DNA of 64,000 nt from positions 310,001-374,000 of the forward strand of contig NZ_BMPU01000002.1 of assembly GCF_014647755.1 (NCBI RefSeq). Direction: 5' to 3'. Both the position numbers and the translations under genes were made by a program. Positions within the stretch are counted from its first letter, which is position 1, and each line of letters opens with the position of its first letter. A model generated the notes under the pieces. It was not told the DNA's origin, ran no database searches, and worked only from the letters and a program-made list of their open reading frames with translations. Positions 17,826 to 25,680 of this stretch are shown here, piece after piece. Origin of the DNA: Porphyromonas pasteri. GTDB lineage: Bacteria; Bacteroidota; Bacteroidia; Bacteroidales; Porphyromonadaceae.

Positions 17826-20516
17826 ATGATCAATAGAAAGATAGCACTCCTCCTCTCCGTAGCGACCCTCACGCTGGCTCCTGCTACGGCCCATGCGGGG
17901 ATCTTCGACTTCCTCAAGCGGAAGAAGAAGCCCAAGACGGAGAAGGCACCCGAGAAGAGTGCCTACGAGAAGATCCTCACCGACAAGGCCATCGTCTCGG
18001 CTAAGGGCGACTTCCTCACCCTGCACAAGACGGACAATAAGCTCTACGTCGAGCTCCCTGTCAAGACCATCGGCAAGGAAATCCTCGTCGCCGTCACCCT
18101 CTCCTCCATCTCCAATCCTCAGCTCGGGATGGTCGGCTTCAAGAACTCCAACCCCGTGCACATGCGCTTCGCTCAGCGTGATAGCGCTATCGTGCTTGAG
18201 GCGGTGAACTCCGACCCCTACCTCACGGAGCAGCTGGAGAAGGAGCTTCGTCCGACCTTCGCTCCCAACTACACGGACCTCGCCCTCTATAAGTTCCCCA
18301 TCAAGGCGTGGAACAAGGATAAGTCCGCCGTCGTCTTCGACATCACCCCGCTCGTCACGCAGGATCAGAAGTACTTCCCGCTGATCGGGAAGAGCCTCGG
18401 CTCCTATCAGGTGCAGTCAAGCCTGCAGAGTGGCCTCAGCTACATCCGTGAGATCAAGGCCTTCGAGGACAATGTCTCCATCAAGATCGACCGTAGCTAC
18501 CGCATCACCCTCAACTCCTCGCGTGGGGGCAAGAGCCCGCTGAAGGACTACCCCGTGACTCTCGGGGCGACCTTTACCATCCTGCGCCTGCCTGAGGAGC
18601 CGATGACGCCCCGTCTGGCTGATACGCGTATCGGTGTCTTCCACATCTCGAAGAATGCTTACGACCCTGAGTCCAAGCAGATCGAGGCCGTACGCTTCGC
18701 TAAGCGCTGGCGCCTTGAGCCCTCGGATGTCGCTGCCTACAAGGCGGGTCAGCTCGTTCGCCCCAAGAAGCCCATCGTCTTCTACGTCGAGAATACCTTC
18801 CCCGCAGTGTGGAAGGCTGCGATGAAGGAGGGTACGCTGCGCTGGAACAAGGCCTTCGAGGCTATCGGCTTCAAGGACGCTATCGAGGTGCGTGACTTCC
18901 CCACGGATGACCCCAACTTCGACCCCGACAACCTCAAGTACAACTGTATCCGCTACGTGCCCATCGCTACGGAGAACGCTATGGGTCCCAGCTGGGCTGA
19001 CCCCCGTACGGGTGAGATCATCAATGCCTCGGTACTTGTCTGGAGTGATGTCTCGAAGCTGAACAACAACTGGCGCTTCGTCCAGACGGCTCAGGTTGAC
19101 CCCCTCGTCCGCGCGATGAAGCTCCCCGATACGCTGATGTCCAAGTCGCTCAAGTACGTCATCGCACACGAGATCGGCCACACCCTCGGCTTCATGCACA
19201 ACATGGCTGCATCGGCTGCATACTCTATCGATTCGCTCCGCTCACCCTCCTTCACGGCAGTGCACGGTACGACGCCCTCGATCATGGACTATGCGCGCTT
19301 CAACTATGTTGCCCAGCCCGAAGACCGTGCTGTGAGCCTCGACCCTCCCACCGTCGGTACGTACGATAAGTATGCTGTCGACTGGACCTACCGCTACTTC
19401 CCCGACAGCAAGGGTAATCCCATCGAGGAAGCTCGCTATCTCAATGAGCTTATTGAGAAGCATGCTGCTGATCCCGAGTACCGCTATGGTGTGCAGCAGG
19501 TCGGCGATTACCGCTACGACCCCTCTTCTATCGAGGAAGACCTGTCGAATGACCCTGTAGCTGCCAGCACCCTCGGGCTGAAGAACCTCAAGTACATCAT
19601 CGCTCATCTGGGCGAATGGTTCCCACGCGACGAGGAAGCTCAGCATCGTGCTACGCTCTACGAAGGTATCTCCGATCAGGCCCTGCGCTACGTCTCGAAT
19701 GTCTTCATCAACGTCCCTGGTATCTACCTCTATCAGACGAGCGAAGCCTCTGGTCTCCCTCGCTACAAGGTCGTGCCTAAGGCTCAGCAGAAGGCTTCGG
19801 CTATGTGGCTCCTCGACCAGGCCCTCTCTATCGACAGCCTGCGCAACGATGCGCTCGAGGCTACGATGGGTGAGCTGGGAGGCTCTTCGCCCTACGTCGT
19901 CGTCGGTGTTATGACGCGTGCTATGGCGATCCGCAATATCAACAACCTCTGCTTGAGCTACTACCTCGACTCGACGTCTTACTCTCCTATGGAGTATGCC
20001 GATGATGTCTATGCTCGTGTCTTTGCGAAGACCGAGGCGGGCCGTGAGGATCTCACTGCCGCTGAGAAGCAGCTGCAGGAGCTCTACGTCCGCTACATCA
20101 CCTCTTATACGGAGGATCTTGTAGCGAAGACCACGGGTCGCTCTGCTCTGACGATCGCTGAGCTTACGGGCCTTGCCAAGGCTGGTGAGCCTGTCCGTAC
20201 CGAGGGTATGAGCGATGAGGAGTTCATCGGCCTCTTGCCTAAGCTCCGCGGCTCGCACTTCTGCTCGCTGGATCACGACCATTCGGATGATCCGCTCACG
20301 AAGATCGATGCTGTCGGTTACCTCAACTTCGGGAATAGCTACGGTGAGCCTGCTGACCTCTTCACCTCTGCGATCAACATGACGGGCGACCTCTATCTGC
20401 CCCTGCAGTATCGCGCTGAAGAGCTGCTGAAGAAGGCCCTCGCCTCTGCGAAGAGCGAAAGCCTGCGCATGCACTACCAGACGCTCCTGCGCAAGCTCGA
20501 GAAGATCACGAAGTAG
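17826..20516 (+). CDS. Zinc-dependent metalloprotease (DUF5117/DUF4953 family)
   Basis: The 896-residue protein has a signal peptide (MINRKIALLLSVATLTLAP...AHA), a basic linker (KRKKKPKTEK) and a family-typical beta-rich N-terminal half. The catalytic motif HEIGHTLGFMH is at residues 448-458, followed by NMAASAAYSIDSLRSP and the Met-turn-like SIMDYARFNY. It should be an active periplasmic or surface zinc peptidase of the gluzincin/metzincin type, with Glu449 catalytic. Position after the SusCD operon suggests it cleaves peptides before or after import. It is closely related to the degenerate gene upstream and the two most likely arose by tandem duplication. Confidence 0.9.
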   Translation: MINRKIALLLSVATLTLAPATAHAGIFDFLKRKKKPKTEKAPEKSAYEKILTDKAIVSAKGDFLTLHKTDNKLYVELPVKTIGKEILVAVTLSSISNPQLGMVGFKNSNPVHMRFAQRDSAIVLEAVNSDPYLTEQLEKELRPTFAPNYTDLALYKFPIKAWNKDKSAVVFDITPLVTQDQKYFPLIGKSLGSYQVQSSLQSGLSYIREIKAFEDNVSIKIDRSYRITLNSSRGGKSPLKDYPVTLGATFTILRLPEEPMTPRLADTRIGVFHISKNAYDPESKQIEAVRFAKRWRLEPSDVAAYKAGQLVRPKKPIVFYVENTFPAVWKAAMKEGTLRWNKAFEAIGFKDAIEVRDFPTDDPNFDPDNLKYNCIRYVPIATENAMGPSWADPRTGEIINASVLVWSDVSKLNNNWRFVQTAQVDPLVRAMKLPDTLMSKSLKYVIAHEIGHTLGFMHNMAASAAYSIDSLRSPSFTAVHGTTPSIMDYARFNYVAQPEDRAVSLDPPTVGTYDKYAVDWTYRYFPDSKGNPIEEARYLNELIEKHAADPEYRYGVQQVGDYRYDPSSIEEDLSNDPVAASTLGLKNLKYIIAHLGEWFPRDEEAQHRATLYEGISDQALRYVSNVFINVPGIYLYQTSEASGLPRYKVVPKAQQKASAMWLLDQALSIDSLRNDALEATMGELGGSSPYVVVGVMTRAMAIRNINNLCLSYYLDSTSYSPMEYADDVYARVFAKTEAGREDLTAAEKQLQELYVRYITSYTEDLVAKTTGRSALTIAELTGLAKAGEPVRTEGMSDEEFIGLLPKLRGSHFCSLDHDHSDDPLTKIDAVGYLNFGNSYGEPADLFTSAINMTGDLYLPLQYRAEELLKKALASAKSESLRMHYQTLLRKLEKITK

Positions 20517-20540
20517 CCCTCTCGACTGCTCCTTTACCTA

Positions 20541-20589
20541 AAGTCCTCCCCTCATCTCTCTTGAAGAGTGAGGGGAGGACTTGTTTTTT
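20541..20589 (+). terminator. Terminator after the metalloprotease genes
   Basis: A 14-bp perfect stem (20541-20554 with 20569-20582) is followed by gttttttg. It overlaps the promoter of the next gene. Confidence 0.85.
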
Positions 20590-20608
20590 GTAGACTCGGC
20601 TAACTTTG
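20581..20608 (+). promoter_or_regulatory. Promoter of the barrel gene, placed for a nearly leaderless mRNA
   Basis: TTG (20581-20583), a 17-base spacer and TAACTTTG (20601-20608). The ATG of the gene is at 20614, about where transcription should start. Confidence 0.6.
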
Positions 20609-20613
20609 TATCC

Positions 20614-21297
20614 ATGAAACGTCTCTTCCTCTCCCTCTTGGCGTGCCTTATGTTTGCCTGTCTGGCCGAGGCGCAGCGCACGCACGACACCATTTATCTC
20701 AAGAATGGCTCGGTCCTTTATGGCCAGATCATCGAGGAGCTCCCAGATACGCAGGTGAAGATTCGCCTCCGTGATGGCTCCCTCCTCATCTGTCCCTACT
20801 CCGACTTAGAGCGTATCGAGTACTCCACGGGGCGACCTTCCTTCTATGAAGAGCCTCGTACACCTTATCTCAACTGGCATCTTGATGCGGGGTACCTTTT
20901 CGGCCCTTCTGAGCGCCAGCATGCTGGGGCGTTCGTGAGCTACGGGGCTCGCTTCAGCCGAGCTCTCTTCCTGGGTCTCGGTTCAGGCTTCTTGCGCGAT
21001 ATGGCTGAGTCGGCAGATCTAGTGATCCCCATCTATGGGCATCTGCGTGCTTACCTCCCTGTCCGTGGCCCGATCAAGCCCTTTGTGGACCTGCGTCCTG
21101 GCTATAGCTTCACTTTGGTGAATAGAGTCTCTGGCTTCTACGGCTCGGCCGTGGTAGGGCTTGATCTCTGGCGCTTCACTTGTGGCGTCGGGGTTAGCAC
21201 GGTGCGCAATTCCTCCGGCGGCGATCTTATGCTCGACCGAGAGGCTACTCCTTACAGAGCGACGGGCTTCACCCTGCGTATCGGTATGACCTTGTAG
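20614..21297 (+). CDS. Predicted outer-membrane barrel protein with an N-terminal nucleation domain
   Basis: The 227-residue protein starts with a signal peptide (MKRLFLSLLACLMFACLAEAQ). Residues 24-60 (DTIYLKNGSVLYGQIIEELP, then LRDGSLLICPY) form a small beta unit seen at the N-terminus of many Bacteroidetes exported proteins. From about 75 on, the sequence alternates Gly, aromatic and polar residues like an eight-stranded barrel and ends TLRIGMTL. Function is unknown. The start at 20614 is chosen over an ATG at 20581 because that upstream start lies in the promoter and would put 11 residues before the signal peptide. Confidence 0.7.
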   Translation: MKRLFLSLLACLMFACLAEAQRTHDTIYLKNGSVLYGQIIEELPDTQVKIRLRDGSLLICPYSDLERIEYSTGRPSFYEEPRTPYLNWHLDAGYLFGPSERQHAGAFVSYGARFSRALFLGLGSGFLRDMAESADLVIPIYGHLRAYLPVRGPIKPFVDLRPGYSFTLVNRVSGFYGSAVVGLDLWRFTCGVGVSTVRNSSGGDLMLDREATPYRATGFTLRIGMTL

Positions 21298-21332
21298 TGA
21301 GGGGCGGACGAAGCCCTCCCTCTATACAGCCT

Positions 21333-21373
21333 CCCGCCCTGATGAGCCTCAGCTCGTCAGGGCGGGGCTTTTT
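21333..21373 (+). terminator. Terminator after the barrel gene
   Basis: Stem 21333-21346 with 21353-21366 (14 bp, one G-T pair) followed by gcttttttg. Confidence 0.88.
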
Positions 21374-21376
21374 TGT

Positions 21377-21412
21377 GCGTCCTCACAGCTCGGCAGCGAG
21401 GACGCTTCTTTA
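21377..21412 (+). terminator. Second hairpin behind the first terminator
   Basis: GCGTCCTC (21377-21384) pairs with GAGGACGC (21398-21405), then ttcttta. Probably a back-up terminator. Confidence 0.5.
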
Positions 21413-21516
21413 CTGGACGATGTACGACCCACTATATATAATAGGTGCGCAGGTGTAGGCGATATCGTGCTTAGCTCGCGGGTATTTATTGCCTTCCCGT
21501 AGTGGAAGAGTTAGAT

Positions 21517-21592
21517 CCACGTGCGTAGTCCTTAGATCTACGTACGTAGTCTTTACGATTTACGTGCGAGGATATAAAGACTTGGTACGCGG
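21517..21592 (+). repeat. Four-unit ACGT/ACGT array (21-22-21 spacing), copy C
   Basis: Units centred at 21522/3, 21543/4, 21565/6 and 21586/7. The second is the perfect palindrome CTACGTACGTAG. A weaker unit (CCCGT/AGTGG) lies 22 bp upstream at 21500/1, as in the 225-bp elements. The rest of the 225-bp element is not recognisable here. Confidence 0.85.
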
Positions 21593-21956
21593 ATAGGGGA
21601 GTTGTCGTAGTGGTGCGAAGGTTTTTCGGTGGGTGCTTGCACTTTATCTTGTGCTTGGTAGAGGTTTTTTTCTGTGGGTATTTGGAGCTTGGATAGCTGC
21701 TGGATGGTGGGGCTGGCGTAGTGATAGGATCGAGATTCTTGTGCGCGGTTTTGGCTTTGTTAGAAGAGGGGAAAAGGGAGATCTTTGTACGGATTATGTG
21801 GTATATCTATGTGAATATAGATGGGAGTTATCCTGATATATTGATAATTTTACATACCTTTGCATGCTCTTTCGAAGTTCTGTCCATCGCTGAGAAGCTT
21901 GGGATAGAGGATGGAGGAGTCACTTACTGTACAATTTACTTTATATAAAAGACAGA
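21593..21956. other. AT-richer intergenic region before the fimbrillin-like cluster
   Basis: No gene is supported; short open frames between 21633 and 21948 lack a signal, a ribosome site or any recognisable sequence. TACCTTTG at 21855-21862 is a good -7 box for the small gene at 21957, although the -33 element is weak. Confidence 0.4.
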
Positions 21957-22124
21957 ATGAATATTAGAAGTCAGGTAGACGGACGTCTGCCATATACGGC
22001 GCCTTGTGCCGAACTATTTGCTCTTGCGGCTGCGAGCCCCAGCCTGCTGGTGAGCTTTAGCGCCAACTTCGATGAAGAGTTTGAAGATAAGCCTTTGGAT
22101 GAGGAGGATACTCCTCCCCTCTAA
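21957..22124 (+). CDS. Small protein preceding fimbrillin-like lipoprotein 1
   Basis: A 55-residue frame (ATG 21957, TAA 22122-22124) encodes a protein with the pattern GRLPYxAPCAExFxL, then LLVSFSANF and an acidic tail ending DTPPL. A paralog of the same pattern (58 residues) precedes the second fimbrillin-like gene at the equivalent place, which supports real coding. The N-terminal part resembles the abundant short Bacteroidales proteins with a Y-x-x-P-x-x-E-x-x-x-L core and an acidic C-terminus, whose role is unknown. It ends 10 bases before the lipoprotein start, so it is the first gene of the pair and probably co-translated. Confidence 0.65.
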   Translation: MNIRSQVDGRLPYTAPCAELFALAAASPSLLVSFSANFDEEFEDKPLDEEDTPPL

Positions 22125-22134
22125 TGTAAATGCA

Positions 22135-23298
22135 ATGATGATGAAGAAACTATTCCTTGCAGCACAGCTGCTCTTAGGTCTTGGCCTCACTTCGTGTGGT
22201 CAGGAAGATAGCCCCATTGTGCACCAGCGAGCCACGACAGGCGAGCGTATCACACTCTCTGTAGACTTTGCGCCAGAGGCAGAGTCTAATCCCCGTGCGA
22301 TGACTGTCACTTCTGGAGGGAGTGGGTTGCAAGCAACAAAAGATGATGTAAGCTTCGGCTTTACATATATGCTTTATCGCTTCACAAGAAAGGTGAATGC
22401 GAAAGCTGTCTTCTCTCAGGAGGCTACGGAGCCTGTTACCCTCGTCTTCTATCACGGCGGTAAGGCCTATCCTGTAGAGAGCCAGATCAGCCTCAAGAAT
22501 GTCAACGGCCACTATCGCGGTGATATCGAGGCGACACTCCCTGCAGCCCTCTCGGGTGTGACGCGCTCGGATATCGAGGTCGCTGGTGTCCTTGGTGCGA
22601 CAAGTGTCGATGCTACGACGGGGAAGGTTACGGTCACGGCTCCCCCCGCCATCGTCGAAGGCGAGGAGATGCAGACGATGCCGATGTACTTCCCGAAGAC
22701 GGCTCTTAGTGCAAGCTCTACCCACCTGACGGGGCTGCGCTTCAAGTTCCTCGGTGTGCTGGTCGTGATGCCAGTCGCCGTGAAAGCTGAAGGGTCCGTA
22801 TATCCAACCTCATTAAGGGTTGAGAACCAGGTCTTTACTCCCACGGTCTTTACCTTCGGCCCAGAGCGCTTCACGGAGTCTCAGGTAGAGGTAGATCTCT
22901 CTGCTGGTGGCCAGCCCACGCTGACACGTACGGCCAGCTCCACGTATGTACACCCCTTGCGTGAGACCGAGGTGCGCTCTGGTGACCAGCCGAAGACGCA
23001 TATCCTCTACGTCTTCCCCGTACCTGCCGCCAGCTATACATTCTATGTGCCTACGCTCTTTGGTACCTATTATCCGAAGGGCAATAAGGCTCACCAAAAG
23101 GAGTTTGTTATTCCTCGTTCCGCTACCACGATGACAGATGTCTTCCCAATGGGGTTACGTCTCATGGTGTATGATATGACGATAGCCTTCTACAATGGCG
23201 ATAACGGGCTGGGATACCAAAGGGGTGATAATCAGAAGACCGACTACTCCGTCTTCTCTGGACGTGATGTCGGGGAGAACGGCCGTAATGGCTGGTAG
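22135..23298 (+). CDS. Fimbrillin-like surface lipoprotein 1
   Basis: The 387-residue protein begins MMMKKLFLAAQ and has a lipobox ending LGLTSCGQED. The body is beta-rich with GERITLSVDFAPE near the start and VTLVFYHGG, GDIEATLPAALSGVT and MYFPKTALS in the middle, fitting the fimbrillin-A-like clan in which a lipidated precursor is exported and may be assembled on the cell surface. The family assignment is tentative. The region from about residue 110 to 210 is nearly the same as in the paralog at 23839, while both ends have diverged. ATG codons at 22135, 22138 and 22141 are possible starts. Confidence 0.65.
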   Translation: MMMKKLFLAAQLLLGLGLTSCGQEDSPIVHQRATTGERITLSVDFAPEAESNPRAMTVTSGGSGLQATKDDVSFGFTYMLYRFTRKVNAKAVFSQEATEPVTLVFYHGGKAYPVESQISLKNVNGHYRGDIEATLPAALSGVTRSDIEVAGVLGATSVDATTGKVTVTAPPAIVEGEEMQTMPMYFPKTALSASSTHLTGLRFKFLGVLVVMPVAVKAEGSVYPTSLRVENQVFTPTVFTFGPERFTESQVEVDLSAGGQPTLTRTASSTYVHPLRETEVRSGDQPKTHILYVFPVPAASYTFYVPTLFGTYYPKGNKAHQKEFVIPRSATTMTDVFPMGLRLMVYDMTIAFYNGDNGLGYQRGDNQKTDYSVFSGRDVGENGRNGW

Positions 23299-23334
23299 TC
23301 CTCCACTGCTTTAGCGCTTCTTGCGCTACATACA

Positions 23335-23382
23335 TCCACCCCTCAGATGTGCGATAGAGCACATCTGAGGGGTGGATCTTTT
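23335..23382 (+). terminator. Terminator with 18-bp perfect stem
   Basis: Arms 23335-23352 and 23359-23376 flank the loop gataga and are followed by tctttta. The same stem, with the loop reversed (tctatc), ends the paralogous gene at 25041-25080. Confidence 0.9.
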
Positions 23383-23648
23383 ATAGGGGTGGCTTGGTGA
23401 TGGATGGGGGGCTTCACTATTAGAGCGTGGCGCCATTCTGCCTCCTTCTGATGCGGTGTCTCTCTATGCTACTAAGGTTTATGCAGTGGATTTATACATT
23501 AATATACGAGATCAATATGCGAATATGAATGTTTTTGCCGTTCTTTGTGTTTGGCTTCTCCGCTTTTTGAGGCGCGGTTTCCTGAGAAATCCTGCACCAG
23601 CAGTGAGATGGAGCTAATTAAAGAACGGTTTGATTTAAATAATACGGA
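23383..23648. other. Intergenic region before the second pair
   Basis: Nothing recognisable beyond AT-rich sequence; no clear TAnnTTTG promoter was found, so the second pair may be transcribed from a non-standard promoter or by read-through. Confidence 0.35.
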
Positions 23649-23825
23649 ATGGAGTTTTCTACTTCCATAGCCGGACGTCTCCCCTACGAGGCGCCTTGTG
23701 CTGAACAATTTGATCTTACGACTGGAGGCGGGCATGATCTGCTGGTGATCTTCAGTACCTTATTCTCCGACGAGTTCGTCGATGACTTCTGGGGCACGGA
23801 CCTTGTCGATGAGCCCGCTCTCTAA
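23649..23825 (+). CDS. Small protein preceding fimbrillin-like lipoprotein 2
   Basis: A 58-residue frame (ATG 23649, TAA 23823-23825) has GRLPYEAPCAEQF, then DLLVIFSTLFSDEF and an acidic tail ending VDEPAL. It aligns position by position with the 55-residue protein at 21957 (Gly9, Arg10, Leu11, Pro12, Tyr13, Ala15, Pro16, Cys17, Ala18 and Glu19 of one correspond to the same numbers in the other). It has no signal peptide. It stops 13 bases before the lipoprotein start at 23839. Confidence 0.65.
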   Translation: MEFSTSIAGRLPYEAPCAEQFDLTTGGGHDLLVIFSTLFSDEFVDDFWGTDLVDEPAL

Positions 23826-23838
23826 CGTGATGACGTGT

Positions 23839-25002
23839 ATGATGAAGAAGTTACTTCTGGCAGTTCAGCTGCTCTTGGCCCTTACTCTCACCTCGTGTGG
23901 GAATGAAGATGCCCCCCTTACTCGTCAGCATGCCTCTGTGATGACGACCTCCGGCGAGCGTATCAAGCTCTCGGTGGGCTTTGACAATGGCGAAGGCTCT
24001 AAGGCCCGTGCGATGATGGTCTCCTCAGGTCTCTCGGACTTCATCCCTCAGGATGAGAAGGGCAGCGATAGCTTTGGCGAGTATCCATATCTGCGCTGGC
24101 GCCCTATGAGGAAAGAGACCAGTAAGGCGGTCTTTACCGGTGAAGCTACGGAGCCTGTGACCCTCGTTTTCTATCATGGCTCGGCTGCATACCCTGTAGC
24201 TGCTCAGATCAAGATTAAGAATGTAGGTGGTCGCTATCGTGGCGACATCGAGGCGGAGATCCCTGCAGCTCTCTCGGGTGTCACGCGCTCATCTATTGAG
24301 GTCGCTGGTGTACTCGGTGCTACGAGTGTCAATGCTACGACGGGGAAGGTTACGGTCTCGGCTCCCCCTGCTGTCCTTGAGGGGGAGGCGATGCAGAACC
24401 TCCCGATGTACTTCCCTAAGACGGCGCTTAGCACCAGCTCGGACGTGATCTCTGGGATTCAGTTTAAGTTCCTCGGGGTGCTTGTCCTCATTCCCACCTA
24501 TGCGACGAATACGACCTACGCCTTTACTCCAGAGGTCTTTACCTTTGGCACTTCGCGCTTCTCGGAGTCTGAGGTAGAGGTGGATCTCTCCGCAGGTGGT
24601 GCTCCCAAGTTGACGCGCACGGCTAATTCGACCTATATACACCCCCTTCGTGAGACAGTCATGGGGGGTACCAAGGTGAAGGAGAAGATGCATGTCCTCT
24701 ACGTCTATCCTATGGATCTGGGGGTGATCACGCCAGTCTTCCCTACGATCTATGGTACCTACTATCCTATGGTCGGCAATCAGTATGACAAGGCTCAGGC
24801 TAAGAAGTTTGTGATCCCTCGCCTGAGTAATATCAATATCCAGCAGTTCCCTCAAGGCGGTCGTGCCGTCGTCTATGATATGTCGATGATCTACTTTAAT
24901 GGGAATAATGGCAACGGCAGCTTTATCGGAGATAACTCGGGTACGGTCTACAGCGTCTTCTCGGGCCGAGCTGTGGACTTTAACCGCCGTCGAGGCTGGT
25001 AG
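23839..25002 (+). CDS. Fimbrillin-like surface lipoprotein 2
   Basis: This 387-residue paralog of the preceding lipoprotein begins MMKKLLLAVQLLLALTLTSCGNED with the lipid-attachment Cys at about 21. GERIKLSVGF, VTLVFYHGSAAYPV, GDIEAEIPAALSGVT and MYFPKTALS repeat the first protein. Residues 60-90 (WRPMRKETSKAVF in outline) and the last third differ. It probably is a surface protein or fimbria-like subunit; the exact role is not known. ATG 23830 is an alternative start. It is followed by the twin of the previous terminator. Confidence 0.65.
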   Translation: MMKKLLLAVQLLLALTLTSCGNEDAPLTRQHASVMTTSGERIKLSVGFDNGEGSKARAMMVSSGLSDFIPQDEKGSDSFGEYPYLRWRPMRKETSKAVFTGEATEPVTLVFYHGSAAYPVAAQIKIKNVGGRYRGDIEAEIPAALSGVTRSSIEVAGVLGATSVNATTGKVTVSAPPAVLEGEAMQNLPMYFPKTALSTSSDVISGIQFKFLGVLVLIPTYATNTTYAFTPEVFTFGTSRFSESEVEVDLSAGGAPKLTRTANSTYIHPLRETVMGGTKVKEKMHVLYVYPMDLGVITPVFPTIYGTYYPMVGNQYDKAQAKKFVIPRLSNINIQQFPQGGRAVVYDMSMIYFNGNNGNGSFIGDNSGTVYSVFSGRAVDFNRRRGW

Positions 25003-25040
25003 TCCCTTCCTTACATAGGGTGTATTTAGCCCCTCCCTTT

Positions 25041-25086
25041 CCACCCCTCAGATGTGCTCTATCGCACATCTGAGGGGTGGCTCTTT
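25041..25086 (+). terminator. Terminator with 17-bp perfect stem (loop inverted)
   Basis: Arms 25041-25057 and 25064-25080, loop tctatc, then ctcttttg. The stem is identical to that at 23336-23375. Confidence 0.9.
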
Positions 25087-25096
25087 TGTCGGAGGC

Positions 25097-25126
25097 TTGG
25101 TGATGTGACTTTATTTGGTACCTTTG
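25097..25126 (+). promoter_or_regulatory. Promoter of a possible RNA gene
   Basis: TTG (25097-25099), 19 bases, TACCTTTG (25119-25126): a full match to the consensus, with no gene behind it for 550 bases. Confidence 0.7.
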
Positions 25127-25131
25127 CTTGT

Positions 25132-25650
25132 GGAGTGCAACGGATACTCTTTGTCTCTTCGTATGATTGAGAAGGGCTTGGAGTGATGTGACTCCTACGG
25201 GCTACCCAATTTGGAGGGTAGGCTGCTACGTGTTCATTGTTGTTTCATCCAATTTGCATTGCTTATGACAAGACCGCTTACGTCTTCACATGCACGCTAT
25301 GAGACACCACGCTGCCGCCACCATCGCCGCCATTATTAAGTGTCCTCCCAGCGGGAAGCGACTGCGGTCGCAACCGTGATGGCGAGGACTAAGCAGAGGG
25401 GCACCCTGTCGTAGGGCCCCCGTTGGTCAGCAGAATAGTATCAAAATAGAGTGTGTGGCTCGCCCTTAGTGGCGAGTGTCTTGTGCTTCGTGCCCCTGTG
25501 AAGGTCCACGGAGTTATCCTAAGGAGTTGCCCTTGAGGTGCCGTATGGTGCCTTGGGGGCAATCCATTTTATGACCCTTAGCCAGCTCTCGGTAGGGTGC
25601 AGGAGGACGGGCGAAGGCCTGTAGCATAGCGCTCTCGGGCGCTTTTCGTT
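25132..25650 (+). ncRNA. Candidate structured RNA, about 500 bases, of unknown family
   Basis: The stretch runs from a consensus promoter to a terminator-like hairpin (agcgc at 25628-25632 with gcgct at 25639-25643, then tttcgtt) and has no convincing reading frame. It holds many local stems: ggagt/actcc (25180-25195), ctaccc/gggtag (25202-25221), gcgac/gtcgc near 25357-25370, gggg..ccct/aggg..cccc (25398-25420), ctcgcc/ggcgag (25459-25476) and ttgccc..ggtgcc/ggtgcc..gggcaa (25527-25562). GGGGCAC near 25400 could also pair with GTGCCCC near 25490. I looked for hallmarks of RNase P RNA, tmRNA and SRP RNA and did not find them. It could instead be a long leader of the next gene. Confidence 0.4.
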
Positions 25651-25680
25651 ATCTTTGTGTGAAGCAACCCTTTAGCAGAT

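Noticed and set aside
21633-21948. Two short open frames before the fimbrillin-like cluster
   Set aside because: Overlapping frames without start signals or conserved sequence; they end before the real promoter-proximal gene at 21957.
25132-25650. RNase P RNA, tmRNA or SRP RNA
   Set aside because: None of their conserved core sequences is visible on either strand.
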